64,000 nucleotides of DNA. Origin: Paraescarpia echinospica. Lineage: Eukaryota > Annelida > Polychaeta > Sabellida > Siboglinidae. Positions within the stretch are counted from its first letter, which is position 1. Every line of letters begins with the position of its first letter. Location: contig CM034531.1 of the NCBI GenBank assembly GCA_020002185.1, positions 80,891,540 through 80,955,539 of the forward strand, read 5' to 3'. Of the stretch, positions 11,301 to 21,725 are shown piece after piece. A program made the position numbers and the translations under genes. The notes beneath the pieces were generated by a model. It made no database searches. It was not told the DNA's origin and saw only the letters and a program-made list of their open reading frames with translations.

Positions 11301-14300
11301 AGCATACCGCTTGCAACAGTTTTCAACTTGTCATTAGAAGAGGGAGTGGTTCCTTTAGAATGGAAAGAAGCAAACATTATACCGTTATTCAAAAAAAAGT
11401 TCGAGAAAAAAGTCAAATAATTATAGACCAGTTAGTTTAACATCGGTGATTTGTAAATTATTAGAAAGACTAATTAAAGATAACATGGTGGATTTTCTTG
11501 TTAAACATAACTTGATAAACCCATCTCAACATGGGTTTCTAAAAGCGAGGTCAAGCTTAACAAATATGTTATGTTTTTTGGAAGATATCACTAAGTGGGT
11601 AGATGATGGATCACCAGTAGATATCATCTACTTAGATTTTCAGCTTTCGACAAAGTGCCACATCAGAGAATACTGCTTAAACTAAAGGCCCATGGCATAG
11701 GAAATGGTGTAATTAACTGGATAGAAAAATGGCTGATTGACAGAAGACAACGGGTAGTTGTTGATGGGGAGGCTTCAAACTGGAAATCAGTTTTGAGTGG
11801 GGTTCCACAGGGATCAGTACTGGGACCTATATTATTCTTAATATATATAAACGATTTGGACGATGATATAGCTAGCAAGGTGTTGAAATTTGCAGATGAT
11901 ACAAAAGTGTTTAGAAGGATTAAAAGTGATGGAGATAGACAGCATTTACAAGATGATCTTGACAGGTTGATCAAATGGTCTGAAAAGTGGCAAATGTTGT
12001 TCAATTTTGGGAAATGTAAATGCCTTCACACAGGACATGGGAACGGATATGTAGAATATACAATGGGGGAACTGTACTAAATACTACTGTAAAAGAAAAA
12101 GACTTAGGGCTGACAATTAGTGCTGACATGAAGGTTTCAGAGCAGTGTGGAATTGCAGCTTCAAAAGGAAATCAAATCCTTGGATTGATTAGGCGAAATA
12201 TAGCATATAAAGAAAAAGAACTAATAATACCGCTGTACAAAACAATAGTTAGGCCTCATTTATAATATTGTATACAAGCGTGGAGGCCATACCGCAAGAA
12301 GGACATAGATATGCTAGAAAGAGTACAGAGGAGAGCGACTAAAATGATACCCAAACTGAGGGATCTTAGTTATGAAAAACGCCTAAAAGAATGTGGTTTG
12401 ACAACACTAGAGACCAGGAGATTGAGAGGAGATCAGATAGAAGTGTTTAAAATATTGAATGGTTATGAAAATATTGATAGAAATATGTTTTTTTCAGTTA
12501 AGAAAGATAGAAAGACTAGAGAACATGAAGTTACATTAGTAAAGGAGCAGTGTAGATTAGACGTAAGAAAGTTCTCATTTTCACAAAGGACTGTGAATGA
12601 ATGGAACAGATTATCTGCTGATTGTGTGGGTGCTAGTAGTGTGAATATGTTTAAAAATAAAATCGACACATACCTCAGAAGGGCTGGATATATGTAGATA
12701 AAAGGGTTGGACTATCGATAAGCCAAAGGGCTTCCTTGTCCACCTGCCATCTAGAGTTAATTCTCTGGATGGCAATCTTGTTAAATATGTAATTGTATAT
12801 ATGGATGTACGTTGATACGTTGAGTAATCTTCAACTATCTGTTTAAGTCATATATTATTCTGATCGTTTCAAGTAAATTGTGTTGGTGACATTGGTGGGT
12901 GGCTCCTGTGCTAGAGATATAATATATCTTAATTGGAGTCAAGACTTAACATGATTTAACAAGATTGCCGTCCAGAGCTATAAGCTCCAGACGGCATGCG
13001 GATAAGAAAGCCACAAGGAAGCCTTTGGCTTATTGAGAGTCCAAAAATGTTCCACCTACGTAAAACCCGCCCTCGCCAGATAGCTGTCAATTTTATTTTT
13101 GAACATATTCATACTGCTAGCGTTAACGCAATCATCAGATAATTTGTTACAGTCATTTATTATCCTCTGAGAAAATGAGAATGTTTCTCACATCTAACTT
13201 ACACCGTTCTTTGATTAATGCTGCATTGTGCCCTCTGGTTTTACTGCCATCTTTAAGTTTGAAGAAAATAGTTCTATCAATATCTTCATAACCATTCTAA
13301 TAGGCTTATTTCATAACTAATATATTTCTGTTCAGGAATCAGCTTAGTTGTTCTTCGTTATACTCGTTCTAGCTAGTATCCCGACCTTACGTATTACTTA
13401 AGTTATTCATTGTATATGTATTGTATACATAGGTCAAATAAATTTATTCTTAGTTCTGAGTTCTGAGATAGTATAACCATAGTTGCACATATATCACCGT
13501 TGTAAACATAATGCTGATATCGAACTTCCAGCGCATTATGTACAGCTTTATTCAGATCAATGATGTGAACATATTGTGACAATACTAGATGTTTATACAT
13601 TGTGGATATTTTGGAAGGTTAAAATACAAAAATACATTTCTACTCTTCCAGTCTGTCTTCTTCGGCAAGATGCAACTTCTGCCGGAATAGGATGTGACTT
13701 TTCTTTGACAAGTCAATATTGATAGCCCGCCCTAGACTTAATGGAACCACTCGGTCAAACGTACAGTTGACGCTTCTCCAGACACAATGAGTAACTTCGG
13801 TGACAACAATGTACAGCGAATATATCCCGTTTCGACATTCCTTATGGCAAACACTTCCTGCATTTTGGTCTCGCGTTATTTCGAATCGCTGATGTCTTAT
13901 ATAAGTATAACATTCTATAACTCGTTGACATCAACGATATCTGATTTATTTAACAACAAAACAACATCCATTCATCTTGCGCTCCGGGTAATGCAAGATA
14001 CTACTGTGGGAGGTGATATGAAATACAATTCTAGTACGTGGTGTCAACCAGGGATAAACAGTCAGATACACATGATCTCAGCACCACGGGTACAAGCGTA
14101 CTTAGTGAATTGGTTAATTTTGAAAATATAAAGATGTAGAACACCAACAGTTTTAAATAAAAAAGAACGCTATTAAAACTGCTACGAACGCTATACACTT
14201 AATCTACCTGGTGACTGCTGCGCACGCTACAACTTTCACACACCTGTTAAAGTGTAACATACGGTACATCCTTCAGTTATCTGTTGGACTGTAACATACG

Positions 14301-14890
14301 GCACACCCTTCAGTTATCTGTTAAGCTGTAACACACAGTACGCCCTTTAGTTATCTGTTGAACTGTAACAAATTGTACACCCTTCAGTTATCCGTCGAAC
14401 TGTAACATACGGTACACCCTTCAGTTATCTGTTAAGCTGTAACATACGGTACACCCTTCAGTTATCTGTTGAACTGTAACATACGGTACACCCTTCAGTT
14501 ATCTGTTAAGCTGTAACATACGGTACACCCTTCAGTTATCTGTTGAACTGTAACATACGGTACACCCTTCAGTTATCTGTTAAGCTATAACATACGGTAC
14601 ACCCTTCAGTTGTCTGTTGAACTACAACATATGGTACAACCTTCACTTATATATTGACCGGCTACGCACGGTACACCCTTCATACACCTGCTAACTGCTA
14701 CGCACGCTACACGTCCACCCACCTGCAGTCTCTGTATGTCGGCCTCGGCGTCACGGCCCACATCTTTGCCGCAGTACGGACTCTGTACGACGAAACTGTA
14801 CGTGCAGGTACCTAGGCCAATTCCTCTCTCCTGACCATTGGTCAATACTAAATTGACCACCAGTAAGATTACGGCATTGGTGTGAAACAT
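4742..14890 (-). CDS. Secreted fibrinogen-related protein, four-exon gene
   Basis: Reconstructed from four exons: 14890-14723, 9056-8843, 7580-7488 and 5331-4742. All have GT..AG borders and agreeing phases (0, 1, 1), and they sum to 1065 nt, i.e. 354 aa plus stop. In order: signal peptide (1-19); a short Cys-bearing block CTYSFVVQSPYC that resembles the start of angiopoietins; a coiled coil (about 57-105); a 30-aa linker; and a C-terminal fibrinogen-related domain (about 160-354). Such proteins are secreted, oligomerise through the coil and bind glycans or receptors with the FReD; in invertebrates many are immune lectins. That role is inference from the family. Introns 1-3 are packed with LINEs and tandem repeats, all consistent with insertion into introns of a working gene. 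A broken paralogue lies at 26.4-29.1 kb on the same strand. Confidence 0.8.
5395..5555 (-). pseudogene. Partial duplicate of FReD exon 4 inside intron 3
   Basis: Starting at an intact acceptor (CTGCAG, 5556), the frame repeats the first 50-odd residues of exon 4: SGLQMTIKVTLPLFPVYC, then LFIVVRCRITPF and FNRTTEEY, with Trp replaced by Thr and VIQRR decayed to VVRCR. The similarity stops at about 5395 and the reading runs into exon 4's acceptor out of frame. It is a diverged 5' fragment, probably a decoy acceptor or relic of local exon duplication. Confidence 0.75.
5762..5852. repeat. Imperfect hairpin
   Basis: The segment at 5764-5794 (TTATGCTCCAACATAATTTG) is mirrored in reverse complement at 5824-5852 with a few mismatches. 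A smaller perfect stem (TATGAATGCT/GCAAGCATTCATA) forms the apex. Confidence 0.6.
5862..7445 (+). mobile_element. L2-like non-LTR retrotransposon, decayed, 5'-truncated
   Basis: Reading across several frames gives the reverse transcriptase order: FLSKVLEKVVANR, then STETDALKIHNDI, then LLDLPFAFDTIDHD at 6210-6240, then GVTQDSILGPVL, then YGDD (about 6468), then KINPNKTD and LGVIFDSD. After these come the carboxy-terminal block LQRVHNCLARVV, LKQLHWLPI and FSVAAPKIWNQLP (6796-7284). The 3' end has the GCGCTAT..TTTATTATTAT tail typical of L2 elements. At least four frame breaks make it inactive. It lies antisense in intron 3 of the FReD gene. Confidence 0.85.
7488..7580 (-). CDS. FReD gene exon 3: 30-residue linker
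   Basis: Ninety-three nt with acceptor AAATAG at 7581 and donor CAG|GTAACT at 7488, phase 1 in and out. It begins with Cys-Pro (CPNDTVKETVYF). A 93-nt exon of the same phase beginning CPRDVASNVEYF is at 27414-27322, so exon size and frame are conserved between paralogues. The acceptor and the first codons are copied in the adjacent 158-bp satellite. Confidence 0.75.
7565..8354. repeat. 158-bp satellite, five copies, overlapping FReD exon 3 acceptor
   Basis: GTGTCGTTGGGACAAC recurs at 7565, 7723, 7881, 8039 and 8197, an exact 158-bp period; the last copy ends near 8354. Copies differ at only a few positions. The first copy contains the exon-3 splice acceptor and its first five codons. In the four upstream copies (in gene orientation) the AG of that acceptor reads AC. 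Confidence 0.95.
8843..9056 (-). CDS. FReD gene exon 2: coiled coil
   Basis: Acceptor TTCTTAG at 9057, donor G|GTGAGA at 8843; 214 nt, entering in phase 0 and leaving in phase 1. The 71 residues are rich in Glu, Lys, Arg and Leu with heptad-spaced hydrophobics, for example KLKTRDVELATETATLKREI and a following IRTSISLLQ. This fits the parallel coiled coil that oligomerises angiopoietin-, ficolin- and tenascin-type FReD proteins. No other reading of this segment is open on the minus strand. Confidence 0.75.
9450..12790 (+). mobile_element. CR1-like LINE, copy A, 5'-truncated and frame-broken
   Basis: Begins inside an SGNH/GDSL esterase-like ORF1: VHVGTNNADKEGT, then DGLHLSGK carrying the catalytic Asp and His. 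Next is the endonuclease (ITESW at about 10026, MGDFN, and SDH at about 10535 in a shifted frame). Then come the reverse transcriptase (SRGVDGIPP at 11250, [20 protein letters not shown] at about 11890) and the C-terminal ERVQRRATK block to the stop near 12697. The tail has GGCAATCTTGTTAAAT. Frameshifts occur near 10535, 11230, 11410, 11650 and 12070. It is antisense to, and within intron 1 of, the FReD gene. Confidence 0.9.
12948..13383 (-). mobile_element. CR1-like 3' fragment, inverted relative to copy A
   Basis: The reverse strand carries the last part of the same family's ORF2 (ends KIDSYLARAGF) followed by the same 3' tail, AATCTTGTTAAATC. It is diverged from copies A and B. The two tails of this fragment and copy A face each other about 160 bp apart. 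Confidence 0.8.
13384..14204. other. FReD intron 1, no recognised feature
   Basis: Unique sequence. An open frame at 13787-14131 (114 aa) has no recognisable domain and crosses intronic sequence on the opposite strand, so I do not call it a gene. Confidence 0.5.
14205..14715. repeat. 37-bp tandem repeat with 74-bp dimer order, about 11-12 copies
   Basis: The unit (GTAACATACGGTACACCCTT followed by CAGTTATCTGTTRARCT) repeats every 37 bp. GTTAAGCT and GTTGAACT endings largely alternate, giving a 74-bp higher-order period in the centre. Edge copies are degenerate. The array ends within 10 bp of the exon 1 splice donor. Confidence 0.9.
14723..14890 (-). CDS. FReD gene exon 1: signal peptide and angiopoietin-like head
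   Basis: Fifty-six codons from ATG at 14890 to CAG|GTGGGT at 14723. Residues 4-19 are hydrophobic and followed by Gln-Glu-Arg, a normal secretion signal. Residues 29-40 read CTYSFVVQSPYC, close to the C-[AT]-Y-[ST]-F opening of vertebrate angiopoietins (family knowledge). The same 56-codon exon recurs, with a stop, at 29082-28915, which supports both the start and the length chosen here. Confidence 0.8.
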
Positions 14891-15568
14891 ACTGCAGCTC
14901 TGATTCGGCAGATATATATCGTTGTTGCCACAGTCGCGGTGGTAAAAGAACGTCGACTTCTACGGCAAATCTTTCTCAATGTATTGTCGGTTTCTTAGGG
15001 CTGGATCAGTCACGTGTTTACGCAGTTTGCCCATATCTCATTGGTAACCATAACGGTACGGACACGCCGGCGTGATTTACATATGAATCCGTTCAGGTGC
15101 CGACACTCACACGTTTTATATAAGTTATGAAACAGGAAGTTGCTAGTTGTGCAAATAACATGCACCGTCCATAGATACCAATCTGTATACCAAGTAGTTG
15201 ACTGGCGGTACGAACGCGGACTCCTGCTGCAGACGCTCTCGGCATGCGCTGCCGATCTCTTTGAGCCATATAAGACACGTGGGCACCCAGTTTGTCTATC
15301 TCTGATTGACTAAGCATATTAATACGGTCACGCCACGTGCTTTACACATGAACCCGTCCATTCACCACACTCACATATCTTGTGTAAGTTATGGAACAGG
15401 AAGTTCCTTTTTAATAGCAGAATTAAACTTGCATTGATCTACAGCCGATGTTCTCCGCATAACAAGCAACTTCCTGAAAATATTGTTCAAGGCGCCAAGA
15501 TTTTATCTTAATAGCCGAATTAAACTTGCATTGGAGCTGTATTTGAAACTTGCAACGTTTCGATCCAT
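14891..15568. other. Upstream region of the FReD gene, with a diverged 80-bp duplication
   Basis: This should contain the FReD promoter. A TATATAT lies 23-29 nt before the ATG, too close to be a confident TATA box. Two related segments of about 80 bp, at about 15050-15130 and 15325-15402, share ACGCC, TTACAYATGAA and AAGTTATGRAACAGGAAGTT. Short repeats of AATAGCMGAATTAAACTTGCATTG occur at about 15413 and 15510. No gene is recognised. Confidence 0.45.
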
Positions 15569-15661
15569 CTACAGCGGATCTTGATCACGCACTGATGTGT
15601 TGTGACGCGGCTCAGATTTTGGAACCCCATGACATCAGTGCGTGATCAAGATCCGCTGTAG
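15569..15661. repeat. Perfect 30-bp stem hairpin, 33-nt loop
   Basis: 15569-15598 (CTACAGCGGATCTTGATCAC and on) is the exact reverse complement of 15632-15661. Preceded by a GAAACTTGCAACGTTTCGATCC stretch. Possibly the end of a foldback or Penelope-like element; not assigned. Confidence 0.9.
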
Positions 15662-15664
15662 ACA

Positions 15665-17640
15665 CCGTAAAGAGAACTATAATTCATCTACCCAACAAAA
15701 GTAGCTGTGGATGTGATGGTCTCTCCACCATACTGATAAAAATGCTTGTACCTGAACTAACAAAATCTTTAAATTTATTAACAAATCAAGTATTAACCAC
15801 AGGAATATTCCCTGATAAACTAAACATTGCTAAGGTAATGCCAATTTATAAAAAAAGATGAGCCAACAGTATTCAATAATTATAGGCCTATATCTCTTCT
15901 ACCAGCTATTTCAAAAGTACTTGAAAAAATTTTGTTTGACCAATTATCATCTTACTTAAAATACTCTAAGCTTTTTTTGACCATCAGTATGGATTCCGAC
16001 CTAAACACTAAACTGAATACGCGGCTCTAGAATTAATATATATAATAACCCGACTGGATTAGGATGAAATACCCATAAATATTTACCTAGATCTTTCTAA
16101 AGCCTTTGATACCATTGACCATTTCATTTTAATTGACAAATTGAAATATTATGGTATACATGGAACAAATCTGAACTTATTCAGCAGTTACCTAACAAAT
16201 CGTAAACAATATATGGAAATTGACAATGTAAAATCAAATATGTTATCAATAACAACAGATGTACCACAAGGCTCAATCTTAGGACCCTTGTTATTCATCA
16301 TATATATAAATGATTTTTGCACAAGCCAGTAAAATGTTTAATTTCATAATTTAAGTCGATGATACAACTCTATCAAGTACATTAAGCACTTTCAGCGATA
16401 ACATATATGAAAAAAAATGTGAACCTTTAATAAATGAAGTACTTTTTAAAATAAATGAATGGCTCAAAATAAATAAATTATCGCTAAACATAGCAAAATC
16501 TAAATACATGACATTTCAAAAGGCAAAGAAACATATACAGACACTCTCTCTGAAGATAGACAATGTAAATATTGAACAAGTCAAGGCATTTAATTTTGTG
16601 GGTTTAATTATAGATACAAATCTAAACTGGGAAAAAAACATACTGACAAAATATCAAATGCTTGTTCTAAAACAATTGGCATTTTAAACAAATTGAAATA
16701 TGTGTCACCTCTTCATATTAAAATAATATTATATAATTCTTTAATAGTGCCACACATTAATTACTGCATCATGGCGTGGGCCTTTCAATCAAATTGAATA
16801 ATAAAGCTTAAAAAAAGCCGTGAGTATTATTACCTTAAGTAACAATATTTCCCAGACAGAACCACTTCACCAAAAAACTTGTTAAAAGTAGATGACATCC
16901 TTAAATTACAACAATTAAAATTTTACTATAAATATTTACACAATGACTTACCAGTTTATATACACAATTGGAAGAAAATGTTTAACTATGAGGTACATAA
17001 TTATGATACAAGAGTCAAAAATAAAATATACACTTATAAAATTAAACATGAATTTGCAAAGAAATGTCTTAGGCATAATTTGCCACTTTTACTAAATAAC
17101 TTTCCGATATAGTCAAAGAAAAGCTTAGCACACATAGTTCACAAGGATTTGCCAAGTATGTTAAAATACTTTTACAACATTATCAGGTAACATGCACAAG
17201 ACAAAACTGCTTCATATGTATGCAAAATTAAGAACCGACAACCACCTGTCAACATGATACAGTACAACACAGTGCCTAAATGACGATTACTATAATCATG
17301 TAAGCTTGCTCACATTACATACATGCTCATATTCATATCAGGTTTGTTTAATTTTATTTCTTTTTGTTTCTTGTTTTAACTTTGACTCAGGTGATGTATT
17401 AATTTGATTCAGGTGATGTATTAATCGAGTTAAATGTTTTATCATTAAAGGTGGCTCCGCGATAGCGACTATTATAGTCTTAGAGGAGTCTCCTGACCCC
17501 ACCTTTTGTTAATTTCCATGCATTATACCATGTTTATCATAAGATTATATATTGGCATTATTTGAATTTTATTTTTGACATGGAGGTATTGTATAATTAA
17601 ATGTCTGGGTCATATACAAATTCTTCTTCTTCTAAAACAG
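15665..17640 (+). mobile_element. LINE fragment (CR1/Jockey group), 5'-truncated, decayed
   Basis: Reverse transcriptase blocks in order across shifting frames: GCDGLSTILIK, YRPISLLPAISKVLEKIL (about 15885), YGFRPKH, NIYLDLSKAFDTIDH (16080-16125), VPQGSILGPLLFIIYINDF (16261-16319), and KINKLSLNIAKSKYM. The catalytic Tyr-Ala-Asp-Asp box is broken: the frame reads II-stop-VDDTT at about 16345. A C-terminal region follows (16879-17112), then an AT-rich 3' UTR to about 17640. Confidence 0.85.
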
Positions 17641-17789
17641 AAAAATAATATATGTACTTATTGCAACACACTATGATAAAGTCCTTCATGATAATCAATA
17701 GATTTAACAAGATTTAACAAGATTGCCACCCAGAGAATTAACTCTAGGTGGCAGGTGGACAAGGAAGCCCTTTGGCTTATCGAGAGTCC

Positions 17790-20490
17790 AACCCTTTTAT
17801 CTATGTGTATCATGCCCTTCTGAGGTATGTGTCGATTTTATTTTTAAACATATTCACGCTACTAGCACCGACTCAATCAGCAGATAATCTGTTCCATTCA
17901 TTTACAGTCATTTGTGAAAATGAGAACATTCTTATATCTAATCTACACTGCTCCTTTGCTAATGAAACTTCACGTCGTCTAGTCCTTCTATCTTTCTTAA
18001 CAGAGAAAAAAATATTTCTATCAACATTTTCATAACCATTTATTATTTTAAACACTTCTATCTGATCTCCTCTCAATCTCCTGGTCTCTAGTGTTGTTAA
18101 ACCACATTCTTTTAGGCGAATTTCATAACTAAGATCCCTCAGTTTTGATATCATTTTAGCCGTTCTCCTCTGTACTCTTTCTAGCATATCTATGTCCTTC
18201 TTGTGATATGGCCTCCACGTTTGTAAACAATATTCTAAATGAGGCCTCACTATTGTTCTGTACAGCGGTATTATTACTTCTTTTTCTTTATACGCTATAT
18301 TTCGCCTAATTAATCCAAGGATTTGATTTCCCTTTGAAGCTGCAATTCCGCACTGCTCTAAAACCTTCATATCAGCACTAATGATTAACCCTAAGTCCTT
18401 TTCATTTACAGAAGTACTTAGTACAGTACCCCCATTGTATATTCTACATCTTCGTTCCCATGTCCTGTTTGGAGGCATTTACATTTCCCAAAATTGAACA
18501 GCATTTGCCACTTTTCAGACCATTTGATCAACCTGTCAAGATCATCTTGTAAACGCTGTCTATCTCCATCACTTTTAATCCTTGTAAACACTTTTGTATC
18601 ATCCGCAAATTTCAAAACCTTGCTCGTTATATCATCATCCAAATCGTTGATATATATTAAGAATAATATAGGTGGTACCCCACTCAATACCGATTCATCA
18701 GTAGTCCATCAACTACTACACGTTGTCTTCTGTCAATCAGCCATTTTTCTTTCCAGTTTATTATACCATTTCCTATGTCATGGGCCTTTAGTTTAAGCAG
18801 TAATCTTTGATATGGTACTTTGTTGAAAGCTTTTTGAAAATCTAAATAGTTAATATCTACTGGTGATCCCTCATCTACCCACTTAGTGATGTCTTCTAAA
18901 AAACATAAAAAATTTGTTAAGCATGACCTCGCTTTTAAAAACCCATGTTGAGATGGGTTTATGAAGTTATGTTTAACAAGAAAACCCACCATGTGATCTT
19001 TAATTAGTCTTTCTAATAATTTGCAAATCACTGATGTTAAACTCACTGGTCTATAGTTCTCTAACTTGTTTCTCGAACCTTTTTTAAATAACGGTATAAT
19101 ATTTGCCTCTTTCCATTCTAAAGGAACCACTCCCTCTTCTAATGACAAACTGAAAACTGTTGCAAACGGTACGCTAATTTGTTCTACAATTACCAATAGT
19201 AGTTTAGGCGGAATCCCAACCACTCCAAGTGATTTATTATCCTTCATAGCCATTATTTTCTTAGCTACCATTTCCGGGGTTACAATTAACTGTCCTAAAT
19301 AGTCTGAATCTGCCTCCTTGAACTTAGCCTCTGGTACTGGCAGTGAACTAATATCTTTCCTGGTAAAAACTGAACTAAAATACTCATTCAGGTCTTCTGC
19401 CATTAAGAATCCCTCTGATATTATATTTCCAGCACTATCTTGTAGAGGACCGACCTTATCCCGAACTTTCTGTTTGCTTCGAACATACGCACACAAACTC
19501 TTGCTGTCATGTTTTATATTACTAGCTAATTGTTGTTCATAGCTTCTCTTTGAATTTCTAATTTCAGCTGTAGCTTGGTTAAGTGCTTCTTTATAAATGT
19601 TGTAGCCTTTATCATTTCCAATACTATATATGACTTCCACATCATTTGTTTATACTTAATTTTTCTAAAGGCTTCTTTCGATAAGTGTTTCTTTTTGGAC
19701 CGTTTCCATTGTTTTTTGAAGGGTACACATTTATCGACTATGCACATAATTTCACTATTTAATATTTTCCAGCATTCTGTTGCTGTCTTATTTTTCAGTG
19801 TGTTATTCCAGTCTATCTTTGCTAAATATTTCCTCATGTCCTTATACTTTCCTTTGTGGAAATTTCTCCTATACTGCTTTTTATTATTCATTTCTGATTT
19901 TACTTTGATGGTAAAATGTATCTGGTTGTGATCAATACTCCCCAGTGGCTCACATATATTGACATTGTCAACTAATTAATTATGTGAGGACAAACCTTTG
20001 TCTAACATATTCTCTCCCCTGGTTGGTTCTAGCACATGTTGAGAAAGGAAAGTATCTTGAACTAAAACTAAAAACTTGTGGTCCTCACTCCCCATACTAT
20101 GTAGAGATTTCCATTTTATAGGCCCCTGGTTAAAATCCCCCATAATAATACAGTCCCGTTTGCTTACTTCCCTTATAGCGCTTTGTATTTTTCATTCTCT
20201 TCTATGCTTATGTTTGGACTTCGATAAACTAACCCAAACTGTTAACGTTGAGTTTCCTGTAACTATGTTACACCAAACAGCTTCTTCGCAATTTGCTTCT
20301 CTTTCTAATTTTATTTCATAAGCCTGGATAGATTCTTTTTATATAAAATAAATCCACCTCCCTTTCTTCCTATTCTATTTTTTCTAAACATTACATATCC
20401 TGTCAGTCCCAATTCGGCATCTGATCTATCGGTGGTGTTCCATGATTCGGTTATACCTATTATGTGAGGGTCAATATCTTCTACCATAAT
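17790..20490 (-). pseudogene. CR1 copy B ORF2: endonuclease and reverse transcriptase
   Basis: Starts VEDIDPHIIGITESW at about 20487. The endonuclease is riddled with stops. At its end the usual Ser-Asp-His reads Ile-Asp-His (about 19945). The stretch 19891-19526 continues FHKGKYKDMRKYLAKIDWNN, and 19640-18684 is open through AMKDNKSLGVVGIPPKLL to DFQKAFNKVPYQR. After a small deletion before LFLIYINDL, the FADDTK motif and C-terminus follow in other frames to the end near 17800. Not functional as it stands. Confidence 0.8.
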
Positions 20491-20656
20491 GTTTAGTTCA
20501 TTTCTTTTGTTTATTATACTCCTTGCATTTAAACAAACACATTTATATCCAGCTTCAGAAGAGTTTTCCAGACTGTTCTTTCCTGATTTATTTGTGCTGT
20601 CTTTATCTATGCCTCCAGTTTCAGGCTTCTCTGTGAGTCCCCCCTGCGAATCTAGT

Positions 20657-21715
20657 TTAAATAGATGTAACCTGTCCCACTGTCAACTGATCGCAGCAGG
20701 TTCTCTGAGAAAACTGCTGCCCCTTTCCACTAAGATGGAGGCCATCTCTCATGTACATATCTTCCCTCCCAACAAAGTATCCCCATAAATCTGTGAATCC
20801 CATGCCCTCTTCTTCACACATCTGGTCAACTAGTGCGTTGATCGCCATCCTCTTGCAGTTTCTATACGTTGCCCCCCTTCCTCCCATTACTAGCAAAATT
20901 CCTGAGAGAATAATCTGTTCAACTCTTGTCTTCTTCAGCTTCCTCACTAACTACTTATACTTCTGTACTATCCCAGTTGTCCCCTCCTTGTCTGCATTAT
21001 TTGTTCCTACGTGTACTAGTAAAGACCCCCCCCTGCCATGCCCCAATACCTTCTCTACCCTTTCAGTCACATGTTCTAACCTAGCCCCCGGTATGCAAAC
21101 AACGACGTCCTTCCCCTCGCTTAGTGTCTTGTCCGTCTTTCTCATAATGGGGTCGCCCATAAACACTCTCTCTTTCCTCATTGCCCCCTCAATCACTGCC
21201 TCAGAGTAGCTCCTTGTCCGGTTGTTTGCATCTGTCTGGTTGTTGTCTTTTCCCCCTGCCGTCTTCTCTCCTGACACATTCTCTTTCGATCCGTTCTTTC
21301 CTGTCGCTTTTTCTCTTGTCACCTTTCCTCCTGTCATCGGCCCTTTTATGGACTTCTCATCTATCACATTTGCTCTCCCTTCCTTTCGTCCCTTCATCTT
21401 TCCTCCCATCTCATTTTCTTCTCTCCTCTCCCGTCCCATCTTCCCTTCCTCCTTCTCTACGGTCACTTTCTCCCCTGTCACCTTCACGCTTGTCACGTTT
21501 TCTGTCGTCGATTTTCCAATTTCTTCCCCTCCAATCACCTTCCCTCCTCTCAATCTCCTTTCCTCAGTCTTCTTGCCACTGCTGAAAGGTGAATCCCTCC
21601 TCCATGGTTTCTGCCCATGACTTCCCACAGCCGGACAATGCAAAATCTACCCAGCTGTGGCAGTGATCGCACACCAAGTGTCGCTTTGCCTTGACTTGCC
21701 GCTTGCAAGGCGCCA
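20657..21715 (-). pseudogene. CR1 copy B ORF1: Zn-finger-like plus SGNH/GDSL-like domain
   Basis: From ATG near 21715 the frame gives a short Cys/His cluster (CDHCHSWVDFALSGC), then shifts into a Lys/Glu/Gly-rich segment to about 21180. SGNH/GDSL blocks follow: GDPIM (about 21150, where the family norm is Gly-Asp-Ser-Ile), VHVGTNNADKEGT (about 21010) and DGLHLSGKG (about 20735). A stop falls between the second and third blocks near 20951. The esterase nucleophile Ser is therefore Pro here and the ORF is broken. Confidence 0.75.
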
Positions 21716-21725
21716 TATCACTATC

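Larger units (their letters stand above)
17704..21725 (-). mobile_element. CR1-like LINE, copy B, near full length
   Basis: Same family as copy A, on the opposite strand and nearly complete. It has a Cys/His-rich ORF1 start (about 21715), a Lys/Glu-rich linker, an SGNH/GDSL-like esterase, endonuclease, reverse transcriptase (FADDTK at about 18610, intact) and the C-terminal ERVQRRTAK block. The 3' end is a short tandem of AATCTTGTTA units (17704-17727), as usual for CR1 tails. Several frameshifts and stops are present, mostly in ORF1 and the endonuclease. The stretch 19640-18684 stays open for 318 codons, so this copy is younger than A. Confidence 0.92.

Noticed and set aside
13787..14131. 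114-codon frame on the plus strand inside FReD intron 1
   Set aside because: No recognised domain, antisense to the host gene and lacking splice or promoter support.
14913..14919. TATATAT as the FReD TATA box
   Set aside because: It lies only 23-29 nt before the ATG, so a start site at the usual distance would leave almost no leader; the pseudogene copy lacks it.
21181..21620. Plus-strand Ser/Pro/Leu/Phe-rich frames of 130-150 codons
   Set aside because: Antisense of the Lys/Glu/Gly-rich part of CR1 ORF1; composition follows from that.
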